A stretch of 64,000 bases of DNA from JARRKC01 sp037388505 (lineage in GTDB: Bacteria; Acidobacteriota; UBA6911; RPQK01; JAPXNP01), in contig JARRKC010000029.1 in assembly GCA_037388505.1 (NCBI GenBank), positions 47,827 through 111,826 of the forward strand, read 5' to 3'. Position numbers and translations under genes: made by a program. Shown piece by piece: positions 25,944 to 34,316 of this stretch (positions are counted from its first letter, which is position 1; each line of letters opens with the position of its first letter). Under the pieces are notes generated by a model, which saw only the letters and a list, made by a program, of their open reading frames with translations, was not told the DNA's origin and made no database searches.

Positions 25944-28454
25944 ATGGCGATGTCGTATCGGGGGAGATTCATTGTTCTGGTGGCAGCAACTGCGGTCACC
26001 GGCGTTCTCATCGCTCTCGTTTCGGTCTATTTCCTCTATCGCACGGCGCTCGACGGACAGGCCGGTCATCTTCAGAGCGACTTGAGAGTGCAGCGGCAGC
26101 TCCTGGAAGTCGAGCTGGCAAGGTTGAGCGAAGATGACCTGCAGGGAAGCCAGGTCCTGGCAGCGGCGATCTCGGCACTGCGCAGCGCGAGTGCTTCCTC
26201 CGCTCTATCGACTCCAACCCCTTTCCACTATTGCATTGCGCGTCGCCAAAACGGAGCCATTACATGCGCGAGCGAGCATGGCGGAAACCCTCACCGGATT
26301 ACCGTCGGTTCGGAAGACGCCATTCCGTTTCAGAAGGCCTTTGCCGGTGAGCGAGGAACCATCGTACACCGTGGTCAGGACGGCCGCCTGCTGTTGTCGG
26401 CCTTCGAATCCACCTCCCGGCCGGATCTCGTCATCGTGGGGAACATCGACCTGGCGGAGATTCGACGTCCCTTTGAGCTGGCGGCCATTGCGATCCTGGG
26501 CGTCGCCGTGTCGCTGACTTTGATCAGCACGATCTCGCTTCGAAGACTCGGCGTGAGTCTGACTCACGACATCGAGCAGCGTGAACGGAAGTTTCGCACA
26601 CTCTTCGAACACTCGAGCGACGGGTCGTTTCTGATGAGAGACCGGTTCATCGACTGCAATGAAGCAACGTGCCGGATTCTCGGCTTCTCGCGTGAAGAAA
26701 TCCTCGGCAAAGAACCGGCAGATCTCTCTCCACCCATACAGCCGGATGGCCGGCCTTCGCGGGAAGCAGCGCGTGAAAGAATCGAAGCCGCCTTGCGCGG
26801 AACGTCGCAACGGTTTCAGTGGACGCATCTGAACCGGGCCGGACACGAAGTCGTCGTGGAGGTGTCTTTGCAGGCTCTCCAGCTGGAAGACGATCGCATC
26901 CTTCACGCCACCATCCGAGATGTCACCCAACGCGTCAGGACCGAGCGGCGCCTGCGTCTGTCCCAGTTTCTCAACGACCAGTCGACCGACGCCATCTTTC
27001 TACTGAGAGGTGAGGGCTCGCTGAGCTATGTGAATCCCGCGGCCTGCAACCTGCTCGGCTACTCCGAACCGGAGCTTCTCAGGTTGAAGACCCGGGACTT
27101 CTGTGCGAATCCGGACGTCCTGACGTCCTGGAAGGAAGAGGGAGATGCGAGCGGGGAATTCTCCTGTCAAACAGAGATGCTCCACCGAACCGGCGAGAAG
27201 ATCCCGGTCGAGGTCAACATGAGCTTCTTCGAGTTCGAGGGGGAATCGTTCAGCTGCGGCTACGCGCGCGATCTCCGGGAGCACCGAAGCCTCCAGGCTC
27301 AGCTGCTCCAGGCCCAGAAGCTGGAGGCTGTGGGTCGTCTGGCCGGCGGAGTCGCCCATGACTTCAACAATCTGTTGACGATCATCGGGGGCTACACGGA
27401 CATGCTTCTGGAGGAGCACACGAACGACGAGGAGGCTGCCGACAGAGTCGCTCTCACCGAGATCCGGTCGGCCTCGGATCGAGCGGCAGATCTGACCCGA
27501 CAATTGCTGACTTTCAGCCGCAAACAGCTCATCGAGCCCAAGACGCTCAACCTCAACCAGGTCATCAGCGGGATGGACCGGATGATCCGGCGTCTGATCG
27601 GAGAAGATATCGAGTTTTCCACGATCCTGCGTCCAAAACTGAGTCCCGTCAGAGCCGATCCCGCCCAGCTCGAGCAGGTTTTTCTGAATCTGTGCGTTAA
27701 TGCCCGTGACGCCATGCCGAACGGCGGCAAGTTGACGATCGAGACCGACGAAACCTACCTGGGTGCCGCCTATGCCGACCGCAAGCCCGGAGTGAAGCCT
27801 GGACATTACGTCTTGCTCGCCGTCAGTGACACCGGTGTAGGCATGGATCAGGAGACCCAGAGCCGCATCTTCGAACCTTTCTTTACGACCAAGGGGCGGG
27901 ACAAGGGTACCGGGCTGGGCCTCTCGACGGTCTATGGAATCGTCAAACGGGCGGGCGGCAACGTCTGGGTTTACAGCGAACCGCGATGCGGAACGACGTT
28001 CAAGATTTACCTTCCCCGGATTGGGTCCGAATCGAGCGCCACTCCCCTGGATGAGGCGCCCGCCGCCGAGCAACATGGAGAGGAGACCATCTTGGTCGTC
28101 GAAGACGACGATCACGTCCGTGGACTGGTCGTTTCAGAGTTGCGGGCCTTGGGTTACACCGTGCTCTCGGCGAGCAGCCCCAACGACGCCCTCGCCTTGA
28201 CTGAGTCGCAGAAAGCTCCCATCGACCTGTTGCTGACCGATGTCGTGCTTCCGGTGATCAATGGGCGGGTGCTGGCCGAGCAGTTATGCGCCGAGCGTCC
28301 TGATATGAAGGTTCTTTTCATGTCGGGCTATACGGACAGTGCGATCGCCCAATTGGGCGTGTTGGAGCCGGGAGTCTTCTTTCTCCAAAAGCCCTTCAGC
28401 AAGCAGGCATTGGCCTCGAAGGTTCGTGAGATCCTCTCCCGCCGCAACGTTTGA
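25944..28454 (+). CDS. Hybrid sensor histidine kinase with two PAS domains and receiver
   Basis: 836 residues. TM1 (8-32) and TM2 (176-198) flank a periplasmic sensor domain of about 140 residues. Then come PAS1 (about 212-332), PAS2 (about 338-447), HisKA with the phospho-accepting H472 in GGVAHDFNNLL, HATPase (NARDAMPNGG, SDTGVGMD, GTGLGLSTVYG) and a C-terminal receiver (715-832) with phospho-acceptor D766 in LLLTDVVLP and K816. The VAHDFNNLL form is typical of hybrid kinases that pass phosphate to their own receiver. No DNA-binding partner is adjacent; an ECF sigma gene follows but has its own promoter. The signal is unknown. Confidence 0.92.
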   Translation: MAMSYRGRFIVLVAATAVTGVLIALVSVYFLYRTALDGQAGHLQSDLRVQRQLLEVELARLSEDDLQGSQVLAAAISALRSASASSALSTPTPFHYCIARRQNGAITCASEHGGNPHRITVGSEDAIPFQKAFAGERGTIVHRGQDGRLLLSAFESTSRPDLVIVGNIDLAEIRRPFELAAIAILGVAVSLTLISTISLRRLGVSLTHDIEQRERKFRTLFEHSSDGSFLMRDRFIDCNEATCRILGFSREEILGKEPADLSPPIQPDGRPSREAARERIEAALRGTSQRFQWTHLNRAGHEVVVEVSLQALQLEDDRILHATIRDVTQRVRTERRLRLSQFLNDQSTDAIFLLRGEGSLSYVNPAACNLLGYSEPELLRLKTRDFCANPDVLTSWKEEGDASGEFSCQTEMLHRTGEKIPVEVNMSFFEFEGESFSCGYARDLREHRSLQAQLLQAQKLEAVGRLAGGVAHDFNNLLTIIGGYTDMLLEEHTNDEEAADRVALTEIRSASDRAADLTRQLLTFSRKQLIEPKTLNLNQVISGMDRMIRRLIGEDIEFSTILRPKLSPVRADPAQLEQVFLNLCVNARDAMPNGGKLTIETDETYLGAAYADRKPGVKPGHYVLLAVSDTGVGMDQETQSRIFEPFFTTKGRDKGTGLGLSTVYGIVKRAGGNVWVYSEPRCGTTFKIYLPRIGSESSATPLDEAPAAEQHGEETILVVEDDDHVRGLVVSELRALGYTVLSASSPNDALALTESQKAPIDLLLTDVVLPVINGRVLAEQLCAERPDMKVLFMSGYTDSAIAQLGVLEPGVFFLQKPFSKQALASKVREILSRRNV

Positions 28455-28541
28455 AGTGGGCCGATCAACCGCGGCGACTGCGAAAGCTCGAAGCTTATTC
28501 CACTTGCGGAACCGCAAATCGGCAGGCCCAAAGTCAATTGG

Positions 28542-28569
28542 GGAACTTTTTCCTTCGAAATTGATCTAA
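28542..28569 (+). promoter_or_regulatory. Sigma-E-type (ECF) promoter upstream of the ECF sigma gene
   Basis: GGAACTT at 28542-28548, a 16-base spacer, and TCTAA at 28565-28569. This matches the classical group-IV (RpoE-type) -35 GGAACTT and -10 TCTGA layout. The -10 ends 50 bases before the GTG start of the ECF sigma gene. The arrangement implies that the sigma factor transcribes its own operon. Confidence 0.75.
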
Positions 28570-28619
28570 GCTATTGAGAGTCCGGGTCATCGAAGATCCG
28601 ACCGACAGGGGGACGTCAA

Positions 28620-29246
28620 GTGGACGGTTTCAGCCGTTCGATCGGGACTGAAGAGACTTTCGAACAAGCGGACAGTTTCTTGGAGCGCCTGCGCGCCGGC
28701 GACGAGAGCGCGTTTTCCGAGGTGTTCCATCTGTACAGGGATATGGTGTACACGTTGGCGGTCAAGCTCCTCGCCGATAAAGCCGAATCTCTCGATGTCA
28801 CGCAGGAAGTGTTCCTGACCCTGTTTCGGAAGATCAAGAGTTTTCGCGGAGACTGTTCTCTGAAGACCTGGTTGTACCGGGTCGCGGTGAACCAGGCGGC
28901 CAACCGCAATCGCTGGTGGAAGCGACGCCAGAATCACCGCGTGATCTCACTCGACCTGCCCCACTCTTCGGCAGACCACCCGCCTCCTTCGCCCCGAAGC
29001 CCGGCTCCTTCTGCAGCAAGAAACTACCTCTCGGGGGAAATGCGCAGGGCTCTCACCCAGGAACTGAAACAGCTTCCATTCGATCAGCGTGTGGCCGTGG
29101 TTTTGCGGGACGTCGAGGGACTGACCTATGAGGAAATCGCGGAAGTGACAGGAGCTACCCTGGGGACAGTGAAATCGAGAATTGGCCGAGGCCGCGACAG
29201 ACTACGAGAGGCACTCGTCGATTTTCAGGGAGGAGAGTTCCTATGA
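28620..29246 (+). CDS. ECF RNA polymerase sigma factor, RpoE-like
   Basis: 208 residues from a GTG with AGGGGG upstream. Sigma-2 region: DESAFSEVFHLYRDMVYTLAVKL and the -10-recognising VTQEVFLTLFRKIKSF (about residues 25-85). Sigma-4 region: QLPFDQRVAVVLRDVEGLTYEEIAEV then GTVKSRIGRGRDRLR (about 145-200), broken here at natural domain borders. A longer-than-usual Pro/Ser-rich linker (about 113-135) joins them. It overlaps the anti-sigma gene by four bases and lies behind a matching ECF promoter, so the pair is an autoregulated stress switch. Confidence 0.92.
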   Translation: MDGFSRSIGTEETFEQADSFLERLRAGDESAFSEVFHLYRDMVYTLAVKLLADKAESLDVTQEVFLTLFRKIKSFRGDCSLKTWLYRVAVNQAANRNRWWKRRQNHRVISLDLPHSSADHPPPSPRSPAPSAARNYLSGEMRRALTQELKQLPFDQRVAVVLRDVEGLTYEEIAEVTGATLGTVKSRIGRGRDRLREALVDFQGGEFL

Positions 29247-29944
29247 CCTGCCGCGATTTTGTCAAGAACATTCACGCTTTCCTCGATGCCCGCCTGTCTG
29301 CCCGTGAGATGGCGACGTTCGATTCGCACATGCAGAGTTGCAGCCGATGCCGCCGCGTCTATCACCAGTACGTGCAGATCCAGCAGATGGTCGTAGAGCG
29401 ATCCCACCTACCTGGGGCCTCCTCCAAAGCCATTCTGAGACAGATGCACGGCAAAGACTGGAAGGCTCTCTGGAGCCGATTGTGCGATCGTGTATGGACC
29501 TGGATCAGGGACCTGGACCGGAGACTGGTCTACCTTCGTGCCTCCACCGCGCCGTTCGCATTGGGGCTCTTCCTCATCCTCCTGGCGCAGTTTGCTCCGG
29601 CTGACACTGAACGACTGGCCTTCATGGCGATCGAGCCGCAACTTCCCTCTCACAGTCTTCCCAGAGTACTCAACGTGGAGGTCCGGCAGAAGCAGCCTGA
29701 ATTTGACGCCATGCTGCAAACGGCCTGGAGACTGCCTTATGAAGATTCGCTCTCACTGGTTGCAGAAGTCCAGCCGGAAGGGCGTCTGCAGGTGGAAGGG
29801 ATTCTCGAGTATCCCAAGAGCAACGACTTGTTGAACGCCGTGCGCGCCGCTCTCAACACCAGTTATCTCGAGAAGGCAGCCGGCTTGTCGAACTCAGTAC
29901 TGATCTTCTCCTTCCAGAAGATCGACGTCTACGAGGGTAATTGA
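29243..29944 (+). CDS. Zinc-finger anti-sigma factor with transmembrane anchor
   Basis: 233 residues. An N-terminal anti-sigma (ZAS/zf-HC2) domain carries C3, H29, C33 and C36 (HMQSCSRC). One transmembrane helix lies at about 102-118 (APFALGLFLILLAQFA). About 110 residues would then lie in the periplasm, with a VEVRQKQPEFDAML and VEGILEYPKSNDLL pattern that I do not recognise. It would hold the adjacent ECF sigma factor at the membrane and release it on an envelope or redox signal. It is translationally coupled to the sigma gene. The C-terminal domain is probably the sensor. Confidence 0.82.
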   Translation: MTCRDFVKNIHAFLDARLSAREMATFDSHMQSCSRCRRVYHQYVQIQQMVVERSHLPGASSKAILRQMHGKDWKALWSRLCDRVWTWIRDLDRRLVYLRASTAPFALGLFLILLAQFAPADTERLAFMAIEPQLPSHSLPRVLNVEVRQKQPEFDAMLQTAWRLPYEDSLSLVAEVQPEGRLQVEGILEYPKSNDLLNAVRAALNTSYLEKAAGLSNSVLIFSFQKIDVYEGN

Positions 29945-29961
29945 GGACAGGAGACAGACTC

Positions 29962-32148
29962 CTATCTCGCCGGCAGGGCTTGCATCGACGTCCCCAGGTT
30001 TCCTACGGTGTCGGCGACGCGGACGAAGATGTTCTTGCTTTGCGAGCTGACGTCGCTCAATTCGAACGAGTACATCTCGCTGGTGCTGTCGGCAATCCCA
30101 TCCTCGGGGAAGACGACGTGCCAGTGAACACCGTCCAAAGAGTACTGGGCCTCGTAGATGGGGCTGACGGTGGTGGTGGCTGCGAATCGGATGCGGATCT
30201 TCGTTCCCGACAACTGAGCGGGCTGCCAGTCGATCGCAGGAATCGTATTGGCCAGGATGAACGGCTTGCTCACGAGTTCACCCTGCAACGCCTGGTTCGA
30301 CGGATTGCTCTCACGATCCGAAGCAACCACCCGGAAATAGTAGACCCCGTCAGGAAAGCTGGCACCGTCGAGTGTGTATTCTCCGTCCTCCAGTTGGCCC
30401 TCGATCAGGTTCCATGTACTGTCGCCTTCGCGGCGCAGGAAGAGGGAGTAGATCAAGGTGTCCTTGTTCGGATCGGACGCTTCCCAGGTCAGGCTTCGGG
30501 CACCGGGAACGTAGATGCGCCGGCTCGGCGGACTGATTCGTGGAGACTCCAGGTCGCGTATCGTTTTGGGAAGGATCTCCGCGTGGGCGCCTCCCGGTCC
30601 GCCGGGTGTCACGCCTCCCGCCGGGTTTCCGGGGATCTTCGCCAAAGCCACACCGGGAGCCAGCAAGGTCAACGAACTGACCTTCGGGGCCATATTGGCC
30701 TGCTGATAGGAAACCCGTACGAGGTCAACGGCCCCCTGCTGAGCCCCGACCGATTCCATCTGACCGCTGGCGACCGTAAATTCGACCTTGAACTGGAGAA
30801 AGCGCGCAGGGACGCTGGCGATTGCCGAACCGTCGGCCTTGGTATAACCAACGCTCCAATCCGCCCACGTGTCGTCCGGCGTCTCGGTATTGCCCGAGCG
30901 GGTGTAGAGTTTGACCGTCGATGAGGGAGAGGGATCCACGACCCTCCAGCTTATCGTTCCCCAGTGGGAAACCATCCCAGCATCGATCGTGTCGGACTCG
31001 AACGTTCCGGTCTTCGCAACGTCGCTGCCGAGCCGATAGACCTTGCCGAGATTGCTCGTCATGAGGAGCAGCTGCCCCCCCTGTTCGAGAAGCCGGGTTA
31101 CCTGTTCCTCCCGCGTGTCGGCCAGCAGGGTCACGAAACCCTTTCGGGTCAGCATCAGAACACGGCCCTCGTTTCCGGTTCCGAACAGGACGTTTCCATC
31201 GCTCCGCACGAGGATGTCGAAGACCAGCTCGTCCGTGGAGGAGTAGAGCGTTTCCACCAGGCCTTCCTTATCGATCCTGTAAACCTCGAGCTTGGCCCCT
31301 TTGGCGGCTCTCGGAAGCTCCACCTTCGATTCCTCGGTGCTGTCCTGATCCGATGATTTGGCGGCGGTCTCGGAGGAGGCCTTGGTTTCGGGTCCTCCCG
31401 ACAGGGCCGCGGCGTAGATGTTTCCGTAACGATCTACCGCAATGGCCTTCATCTCCTCCAGTGAGGAGTCGTACAGGACATAAGCCTTCCCCGAAGGATC
31501 GATGCGGAACAAGAGGCCCTTGGGAGCACTCCCGGCCAGCAGATTCTTCTCCAGATCCCAGGCAAGCTTGACGATGTGTGTCTCATGGCTGTCGAAGAAG
31601 GGCTTCCCTTCGCCGCTGGGGGAGACCTTATAGATGATGCCCTTCGGCCCCGTGGCTACGTAGAGATTATCCTGATCATCGAAGAGCAGGTCCCAGATGA
31701 ACTTTTCGTCAGGATCGAAGAAAACCTCCGGCTTCCCGTCGGCGGCGAACCGATAGACCTTGCCTCCCGGAGACGTCCCTGCGTAGATACGGCCCTTGGA
31801 ATCAACGGCCATCGCGTAGACGGCCGGTTCGTCCAGTTTGGCCCACTCCGAGCCCTTCCCCGCCGGATCCAAACGAAACACCTTACCGTTCGCACCGGTG
31901 CCGATATAGACCGCGCCGCCCGGACCCACGACGGCGGAATGCACGAAGGCCTGCTCCGTATTGAAGACCTCCGTGACGGCGGGAGCGGGCAGCAGCCTCC
32001 CGTCGCTGGTCAGAGAGACGCCGTCGAAATCGCCCTTGAAGAATTCTTCGGCGGTTGCAGTCGTGACCCACGTGGGATGAACGGCATAGAGTTGATCCAC
32101 TGGTGCCAGCAGCACCACCAGGAGCGACAGACGCCAAATTGTCCGCAT
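29962..32148 (-). CDS. Secreted beta-propeller protein with C-terminal Fn3-like region
   Basis: 728 residues from an ATG at 32148 with AAAGG eight bases upstream and a signal peptide (MRTIWRLSLLVVLLAPVDQLYA). Residues about 50-400 contain repeated blades of the NHL/two-component-regulator-propeller style (GGAVYIGTGANGKVFRLDP, GRIYAGTSPGGKVYRF, DNLYVATGPKGIIYKV). The rest holds beta-sandwich segments of fibronectin-III type (ARSLTWEASDPNKDTLIYSL, DGVYYFRVVASD). There is no catalytic motif; binding or scaffolding is likely. It follows the S55-like peptidase gene by 22 bases and is probably co-transcribed. The function is unknown. Confidence 0.72.
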   Translation of the reverse strand: MRTIWRLSLLVVLLAPVDQLYAVHPTWVTTATAEEFFKGDFDGVSLTSDGRLLPAPAVTEVFNTEQAFVHSAVVGPGGAVYIGTGANGKVFRLDPAGKGSEWAKLDEPAVYAMAVDSKGRIYAGTSPGGKVYRFAADGKPEVFFDPDEKFIWDLLFDDQDNLYVATGPKGIIYKVSPSGEGKPFFDSHETHIVKLAWDLEKNLLAGSAPKGLLFRIDPSGKAYVLYDSSLEEMKAIAVDRYGNIYAAALSGGPETKASSETAAKSSDQDSTEESKVELPRAAKGAKLEVYRIDKEGLVETLYSSTDELVFDILVRSDGNVLFGTGNEGRVLMLTRKGFVTLLADTREEQVTRLLEQGGQLLLMTSNLGKVYRLGSDVAKTGTFESDTIDAGMVSHWGTISWRVVDPSPSSTVKLYTRSGNTETPDDTWADWSVGYTKADGSAIASVPARFLQFKVEFTVASGQMESVGAQQGAVDLVRVSYQQANMAPKVSSLTLLAPGVALAKIPGNPAGGVTPGGPGGAHAEILPKTIRDLESPRISPPSRRIYVPGARSLTWEASDPNKDTLIYSLFLRREGDSTWNLIEGQLEDGEYTLDGASFPDGVYYFRVVASDRESNPSNQALQGELVSKPFILANTIPAIDWQPAQLSGTKIRIRFAATTTVSPIYEAQYSLDGVHWHVVFPEDGIADSTSEMYSFELSDVSSQSKNIFVRVADTVGNLGTSMQALPAR

Positions 32149-32182
32149 GGAGCTAACCTTTGATATGGAGCTAACCTTTGAT
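32147..32182. repeat. 18-bp tandem duplication carrying a ribosome-binding site
   Basis: ATGGAGCTAACCTTTGAT occurs twice head to tail (32147-32164 and 32165-32182). Read on the minus strand, each copy contains AAAGG and the TAG that ends the S55-like gene; the copy nearer the propeller gene supplies that gene's ribosome-binding site. The duplication therefore separates two coupled genes by 18 bases. Confidence 0.85.
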
Positions 32183-33979
32183 GTTGATTTGGATGATCTT
32201 CCGTCCGGAGACGACTGCGTCCGTGGCGGGCAGTTCATGTTCGACGAACACGGCCTGCTTGATCGGCTGGACGTCGCCCGTGGTCTTCTTCGAGCTGTAA
32301 AGAGCAAGAATCGATGGTGGCAGGCCAGCCAGGCCCTCACCTCCGAGAACGGCTTCTTCCTGGTCGCGGAAGAGGCGAATGTAGAGGCGATCGTTCTTCT
32401 TGAGATTGTTGATGGCACGAATGAGCTGATTCAGATCCCGGGGGATGAATTCACCGCCTTCGGCCTGCGCATCGGTCTTCGAAAGCGTCAGCCCGTCTCC
32501 GATGAGGATCTTGAGAGGTCCCGGAGTCAGTCCTTCGGGGATTTTGACCGGATACTTGGCGGAACTGATATCTCCGTTGCTGTTTCGCATGAAAACCGTG
32601 ATGCCGACTTCATCGCCCGGCCGTGCTTCGGTCTCGTCCTGCCAGACCTTCTCGAGAATCGCCTCGCGAGTGCTCTCAGAGGCTGAAACGTCGACATCGA
32701 CACGCTCCATGTCGATGTTGTCGAATCCGCTCGTCAGGATGAAATTGACCGGTGCAGCTGCTGCGATCCCTGCGATTCCGGAGGAGCCGGTCAGGTCGGA
32801 GATGCTGTTCTCGAAATTGACCTCCGGATGCCCCTTCAACGCGATGTGGCACTTGACCTGAAGCGTCTGTCCACCGATCGTCCGTTCCACGGATGTGATG
32901 CTGTTTTCAACGGTGAGCGCGACCAGAAGTGGACTCAGTAGACTGTCCGTGACCACCTGGTAGTGGAAGCTCCGTCTTTCACCCGGCCCCGTCGTCAGAT
33001 TCACATTGACCGGAATGAGCTTTGCGTCCGAACCCTTCACGCCGAGGATTCCCGTCGCTCGATCCTGCTTGATGGACCCGACCGGCACCGTCGTCGCCGA
33101 GATCTTCTGGCTGTTCATCAGGTTGGGAATCACGCCCAGTACGGCGGCCTTCGACATTGGCATGTCCGTATTTCCCACCGACAGGAAGGGATGACCGAAG
33201 GCGTACACTTGGCTTCCATTGACGTAGGTGACGGTGCCACTGGCCGAGACGTCCATGTCTCCCCGAACCAGTTGGACCGCGACGGTCGAACCGGCTTCGA
33301 GCGGAGCGTCCTTCGCCTCGTCACTGGCCGCCGCACCCGCGCCGAAGACCGGGGAGAGCCCGATCGCATTGAACAGTCCGGCGAATGGCGAGACAGCGGC
33401 CGGTGCCGCTCCAGCCAATCCCAGGGGAGTTTCGATCGGTCTCAGACTCCCGAATCGCGCCAATGCCGGAAAGGCTGATCCGGCGTCGATGCCCGCGAAA
33501 GGAGATCCGAGCCGGAAAAGGCCGAGGGAATCCACCCGATACAGGCTGGAAAGATCCATCGTCTTTTGAGCGAGCTTGAAGGAAGTCGGGGTGTGCTCCT
33601 TGAACACGTTCACCATCTCTCCGATTGGCGTGATCCCGGCAATCGGCGCGGTTGCGAAAGAGAACGCGTAGGAGACGGCTCCGAGCAACTTGCCATCGAT
33701 ATAAACGGGGCTGCCACTCATCCCGGCGAAGACTCCATACTGGTCGAGCTTGTCCCCCGACAACTTAGCCAGAATCAGGTTCTGTCCGGGCCCGATCTTC
33801 TCGAGGACCCCGAGAATCTCAACGTTGAACGTCTCGATCTGAGTGCCCTGAAAGACCGTCTTACCCACACCCTTCAGGCCTGGTTTGACGCTCGAGAGAG
33901 GGAAGAACTCGACGCCCTGGGCCACGGCAACCGTGGAACTGAGGAACAACAGACCCAGAAACAAACAGGTCTTTCTCAT
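32171..33979 (-). CDS. Secreted SpoIVB S55-like peptidase domain protein
   Basis: About 602 residues with a signal peptide (MRKTCLFLGLLFLSSTVAVA). The N-terminal region carries GVGKTVFQGTQIETFNVEIL and the serine-peptidase-like GMSGSPVYIDGKLLGAVSY (residues 86-104, S88 as candidate nucleophile), as in SpoIVB (family S55) proteins. A further YAFGHPFLSVGNTDMPM lies downstream of the serine, and a beta-rich C-terminal region follows. In sporulating Firmicutes SpoIVB cleaves a signalling protein; here the role is unknown. A propeller gene follows in the same operon. Whether a full catalytic triad is present cannot be judged by eye. Confidence 0.75.
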   Translation of the reverse strand: MRKTCLFLGLLFLSSTVAVAQGVEFFPLSSVKPGLKGVGKTVFQGTQIETFNVEILGVLEKIGPGQNLILAKLSGDKLDQYGVFAGMSGSPVYIDGKLLGAVSYAFSFATAPIAGITPIGEMVNVFKEHTPTSFKLAQKTMDLSSLYRVDSLGLFRLGSPFAGIDAGSAFPALARFGSLRPIETPLGLAGAAPAAVSPFAGLFNAIGLSPVFGAGAAASDEAKDAPLEAGSTVAVQLVRGDMDVSASGTVTYVNGSQVYAFGHPFLSVGNTDMPMSKAAVLGVIPNLMNSQKISATTVPVGSIKQDRATGILGVKGSDAKLIPVNVNLTTGPGERRSFHYQVVTDSLLSPLLVALTVENSITSVERTIGGQTLQVKCHIALKGHPEVNFENSISDLTGSSGIAGIAAAAPVNFILTSGFDNIDMERVDVDVSASESTREAILEKVWQDETEARPGDEVGITVFMRNSNGDISSAKYPVKIPEGLTPGPLKILIGDGLTLSKTDAQAEGGEFIPRDLNQLIRAINNLKKNDRLYIRLFRDQEEAVLGGEGLAGLPPSILALYSSKKTTGDVQPIKQAVFVEHELPATDAVVSGRKIIQINIKG

Positions 33980-34316
33980 GATCATCCTGAAAACCAACCT
34001 TCAAGCTGTTCTTTGGCTTTGAGTATACCAATTCGATCAACCGTTCAGCGTGATCCAGGCCACCGACCTGCAGGGCCGACCGAGTTGCCGAGTTCACCCC
34101 GGCTGGCCGGGCTGGTTCACGTCTGATCGTGCTGCCCGTTTCACGAAGGGGCCGGGCAAGGATGCCTGGCTGACACAACAGGCAGGGTCGCCTTGACTAC
34201 TCTGGTGTCCCGAATCAGAAATTGGCATGCTGCCCCAATCCCAGTGGCCCGGCGGGTTTGTCAGTGTAGACTGTCATCATGTTGTCCGCCAATTCCGGCC
34301 TCTGACTGTACGGACC
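33980..34316. other. Divergent intergenic region upstream of smc
   Basis: This 337-base gap separates the S55-like gene (minus) from smc (plus). On the minus strand a TATACT (near 34023-34028) lies about 45 bases upstream of the S55-like start and could be a -10 box. On the plus strand a TTGACT at 34193 has no good partner. No RNA gene, short-repeat array or coding frame could be supported. Confidence 0.4.
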
